Shown: positions 35,138-37,837 of the stretch, one piece after another
How positions within the stretch are numbered: position 1 is the stretch's first letter
How the letters are laid out: each line of letters starts with the position of its first letter
Assembly: GCA_001823545.1 (NCBI GenBank)
Contig: MHUV01000001.1
Coordinates: 1-37,837 of the forward strand
Direction: 5' to 3'
Length of the DNA: 37,837 nt
Origin: Candidatus Yonathbacteria bacterium RIFCSPLOWO2_01_FULL_43_27
GTDB taxonomy: Bacteria; Patescibacteriota; Minisyncoccia; Phycocordibacterales; UBA1550
Program-made: the position numbers and the translations under genes
The notes under the pieces: model-generated
Seen by the model: only the letters and a program-made list of their open reading frames with translations
Databases searched by the model: none
Told to the model about the DNA's origin: nothing

Positions 35138-36439
35138 TTAGGACTTAAAATAAGTTTTGATTGCGGACGCGATAGTATCAAATGTCTTTTTAAACTTCTC
35201 AATATCAGGTTCAAGGAGTGTGACACGAAAGCCATACAGATCAGAATTAAAACCAGAAAGCGGAACAACACACACTCCTGTTGATGCCATCAAGTAATAT
35301 ACAAAGCGCTTATCAGGAGCAACGTCAGTAAGCATACTTTCTACTAAATGTTTCGCTTTAGGATTATCAATACGGAGCTTTTGAGCATTGTTCAATACCC
35401 CATCGTCAAACACTACCGACATATAGAACGCACCAGTAGGTTTTGGTGCCGTCACCCCACGTACGCCACTAAAAATCTCGTAGGCAATATTCGCACGCTG
35501 TTTATATATCTCTGTTCTCTCGGCAAGGTACGTCGTATAGCGAGCGTCTGAAAATATCTTTGGTAATACTTTTTGTGGAAGTGTCGTTGAACATACCTCG
35601 AGCATTTTTGCATCAACCAGTGTTTTCGCATAACGCGCAAACGAAGGGTCACGCTCTTTGTTATAAAATTCAATCCACCCCGAACGCGCACCAGGCCATG
35701 GTATTTCTTTTGAAAGACCTTTCATTGCAATACACGGCACATCGCCACACACTTGTGAAAGTGGTACAAATTTTTCATCTCCATACACAATGTTGCCGTA
35801 GATTTCGTCTGAAATAATAAACAAGTCGTGTTCACGCGCAATAGCAACAATTTCACGAAGCACGCGTTCTGGGTACACCATTCCCGTTGGGTTGTCGGGA
35901 TTAATAATTAGGATGCCCGCAATGGTTGGATTGTATTTCACTTTATTGCGAAGCTCTTCAAGATCAGGGAGCCAGTTTCGATGTGGGTTCAAACGATACG
36001 TAATATGCGCTGAGCCACTATGTGCACCCTCTGAGGATGAATGTGTTGAGTATGCAGGATTAGGACCGATAACACGTGCAGAAGGATTGAGGTAGGTGTA
36101 GACTTTTGAAATAGCATCACCAAGACCATTAAAGAAAAGAATGTCTTCAGCCGTGATCTGCACACCCCCTAGAGCATTGCGTCGCTTTGCCAAGAATTCA
36201 CGTGTCTCAAGAAGCCCTTTGGTTGGAGAATAGGCAAAACTTTTATCGTCAGACGCAATCGTTTCGGCGATTATTTCCTTTACCCATGGTGCGGTGTTTT
36301 CCCCTTTCGCAACAGGATCACCGATATTTTCCCATATAATAGGCACGCCTAAAGACTGAAGTTTTTGACCAACTTCTACAATCTCACGAATTTCATAGGT
36401 GAGTTTGTCCGCTCCGGGATGTACGATATTTGTCCTCAT
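35138..36439 (-). CDS. Pyridoxal-phosphate-dependent aminotransferase class I/II
   Basis: 433 aa; IINPDNPTGMVYPERVLREIV, ISDEIYGNIVYG, MKGLSKEIPWPGARSGWIEF. Confidence 0.92.
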   Translation of the reverse strand: MRTNIVHPGADKLTYEIREIVEVGQKLQSLGVPIIWENIGDPVAKGENTAPWVKEIIAETIASDDKSFAYSPTKGLLETREFLAKRRNALGGVQITAEDILFFNGLGDAISKVYTYLNPSARVIGPNPAYSTHSSSEGAHSGSAHITYRLNPHRNWLPDLEELRNKVKYNPTIAGILIINPDNPTGMVYPERVLREIVAIAREHDLFIISDEIYGNIVYGDEKFVPLSQVCGDVPCIAMKGLSKEIPWPGARSGWIEFYNKERDPSFARYAKTLVDAKMLEVCSTTLPQKVLPKIFSDARYTTYLAERTEIYKQRANIAYEIFSGVRGVTAPKPTGAFYMSVVFDDGVLNNAQKLRIDNPKAKHLVESMLTDVAPDKRFVYYLMASTGVCVVPLSGFNSDLYGFRVTLLEPDIEKFKKTFDTIASAIKTYFKS

Positions 36440-36506
36440 ATTCAGCTATTACTTCCAGCATACACAAAAAAGACAAAAAGTAAAAAACCATTCCGTCTTA
36501 CGAAAA

Positions 36507-36534
36507 TTGCGTTTTATCTAATTTTTGCTAGTAT
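36507..36534 (+). promoter_or_regulatory. Probable promoter of tRNA-Ser
   Basis: TTGCGT-16-TAGTAT with extended -10 TG (TGCTAGTAT) just upstream of the tRNA. Confidence 0.5.
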
Positions 36535-36546
36535 AGGCAAACATAC

Positions 36547-36633
36547 GGAGGAGTGCCAGAGCGGTCTAATGGAACGGTCTTGAAAACCGTCGTCTCGGTA
36601 ACGGGACCGTGAGTTCGAATCTCACCTCCTCCG
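36547..36633 (+). tRNA. tRNA-Ser (anticodon UGA)
   Basis: GGAGGAG acceptor pairs CTCCTCC; anticodon loop CTTGAAA; long variable arm GTCTCGGTAACGGGAC; T-arm GTGAGTTCGAATCTCAC; CCA not encoded. Confidence 0.95.
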
Positions 36634-36678
36634 CAAAATAAAACAACCCTTAATAAGGGTTGTTTTATTTTGCGGAGG
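36628..36678. terminator. 24-bp perfect hairpin terminator overlapping the 3' end of tRNA-Ser
   Basis: CCTCCGCAAAATAAAACAACCCTT (36628-36651) aat AAGGGTTGTTTTATTTTGCGGAGG (36655-36678). Confidence 0.85.
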
Positions 36679-36750
36679 CAAAACCAATTTTGTAAAAATG
36701 CAGAAGAAAATGATATAATAGACAAATTAATTAATAAATAAACATCACGT

Positions 36751-37161
36751 ATGAAAGAATTGATCACGTGGAGCGATAAATACAATCTTGGTATTTCCGA
36801 AATTGATTCCCAGCATCAAAAAATGATAGGGATCATCAATACGCTTTACAGGGCAATAGAGGCGTCGACAGAGAAGGAGGAGATGAGCGCCATTCTTCAA
36901 GAACTTATTGATTACGCTAATTTTCATTTATCAACAGAAGAGAAGCATTTCAAAGAATTTAATTACGAGGATACCGTGGAACACACAAAGGTTCACGATA
37001 TGTACCGAGAAAGAATTTCAAAATTTACGGAAGAATATTTCAACAACGCAATCATGCTACCGTTCGAAATGATGGATTTTCTTAGTGAGTGGTGGACAGG
37101 ACATATCCAAGGGATGGACCGCAAGTATGTTCCAAGCTTCCATGAGCACGGAATGAAATAA
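36751..37161 (+). CDS. Bacteriohemerythrin (hemerythrin-domain protein)
   Basis: 136 aa; SEIDSQHQKMIGIINTLY, YANFHLSTEEKHFKEFNY, HTKVHD, WWTGHIQGMDRKY. Confidence 0.94.
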   Translation: MKELITWSDKYNLGISEIDSQHQKMIGIINTLYRAIEASTEKEEMSAILQELIDYANFHLSTEEKHFKEFNYEDTVEHTKVHDMYRERISKFTEEYFNNAIMLPFEMMDFLSEWWTGHIQGMDRKYVPSFHEHGMK

Positions 37162-37186
37162 TAGGGAAATTAATTAAAAGTTTTAA

Positions 37187-37207
37187 AAAGGGGGTCAGAC
37201 CCCCTTT
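37187..37207 (+). terminator. Intrinsic terminator
   Basis: AAAGGGGGTC a GACCCCCTTT. Confidence 0.75.
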
Positions 37208-37211
37208 AATA

Positions 37212-37268
37212 CTGGAAACCATCGTCTTGGTAACGAGAACGTGAGTTCGAATCTTACCCTATCCACCA
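37212..37268 (+). pseudogene. tRNA-Ser 3'-half remnant (anticodon-loop position GGA) with encoded CCA
   Basis: ctggaaaccatcgtcttggtaacgagaacgtgagttcgaatcttaccctatccacca aligns with the 3' half of tRNA-Ser(UGA) (cttgaaaaccgtcgtctcggtaacgggaccgtgagttcgaatctcacc...); no 5' half upstream. Confidence 0.85.
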
Positions 37269-37300
37269 AGCAGGACGCCTCAAAAGCAACCCATATAAAA

Positions 37301-37717
37301 ATGTCTATTAAACTAGACGAAATAAAATACACAGCACTATTTGTAGATAGTCCAAAAAAACTTTTGCAAAAGTTTCCAGCAAAGCATCCCAAAGTATTTG
37401 CTCATCATTCTACAAATTGGTACAAGCCTGCCTCAATAGAAGGGCTGGAAATTGGTAAGAAAAACCTTCTTAAGATCATTGGGCAAGCTTATGACCAAAA
37501 GGGCTTTGCGGTGCTTGTCGAAAACAATAGATCAAAAAATATATTTCCTCATATCACAATCTCTTGCGCAGAAGGTGTTACCCCAGTTTATTCAAACGAA
37601 TTACTCGAGAAAGCATCGAAAGATGGTTCGCTTGAGATGTTCAAGGAATCTTTCATTATTGAAGTAACTGAGGGTTATTGCGATTTTAACGACAAGATCG
37701 TTCTTTCAGAAAACTAA
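37301..37717 (+). CDS. Hypothetical protein, possibly 2H-phosphoesterase-like
   Basis: MSIKLDEIKYTALFVDSPKKLLQKFPAKHPKVFAHHSTNWYKP...NIFPHITISCAEGVTPVYSNELLEKA; two HxT/S-like motifs (HST, HIT). ORF track start 37241 is a GTG inside the tRNA remnant. Confidence 0.65.
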   Translation: MSIKLDEIKYTALFVDSPKKLLQKFPAKHPKVFAHHSTNWYKPASIEGLEIGKKNLLKIIGQAYDQKGFAVLVENNRSKNIFPHITISCAEGVTPVYSNELLEKASKDGSLEMFKESFIIEVTEGYCDFNDKIVLSEN

Positions 37718-37734
37718 CCTCCAATCCTCATACT

Positions 37735-37837
37735 TCATTTCAATTCCCAAAAGTCAGCTAAATACCCTTTCAAGATATTGCCACCTGAATACTCAGCCCG
37801 AGTTGCCCGCCATATCAAAACCCGACGACGCATATGC
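37735..37837 (-). CDS. Possible C-terminal end of an ORF entering from the right edge
   Basis: Open frame ...MRRRVLIWRATRAEYSGGNILKGYLADFWELK* ; too short to identify. Confidence 0.25.
   Translation of the reverse strand, partial: HMRRRVLIWRATRAEYSGGNILKGYLADFWELK

Noticed and set aside
37241-37300. GTG start of the last ORF
   Set aside because: Lies inside the tRNA-Ser remnant T-arm; the ATG at 37301 begins the natural protein.

Overview
The window looks like a chromosomal segment of a Candidate Phyla Radiation (Parcubacteria/Patescibacteria-like) bacterium. That placement is inferred from gene content and protein style; no search was run. Main content: a truncated giant FN3/TIG/beta-helix surface protein open at the left edge (missing from the ORF track because it has no stop in the window); an rpsL-rpsG-fusA str operon; an 1854-aa Asp-box/FN3 surface protein; a RAYT/IS200-like Y1 transposase gene; trigger factor; threonine synthase; a sensor histidine kinase; a two-hypothetical-uvrD/pcrA-rsmA cluster; a tandem pair of small membrane proteins; a PaaX/Cas2-like protein; pgk and tpiA; a type IV pilus/T2SS-like minor-pseudopilin operon with a large Ig-like putative tip protein; a LysM-M23 peptidase; an aminotransferase; tRNA-Ser(UGA); a bacteriohemerythrin; a tRNA-Ser 3'-half remnant; and a possible 2H-phosphoesterase-like protein. 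The two strongest signals are (1) a RAYT gene flanked by copies of the palindrome GGCGGTTGAACCGCC and carrying two more in frame inside its coding sequence, each giving the peptide GGSTAT; and (2) two ~52-nt dyads that share the core CAGTACTATAGTACC and have divergent but self-complementary arms, on either side of the PaaX/Cas2-like gene, one of them over its probable promoter.
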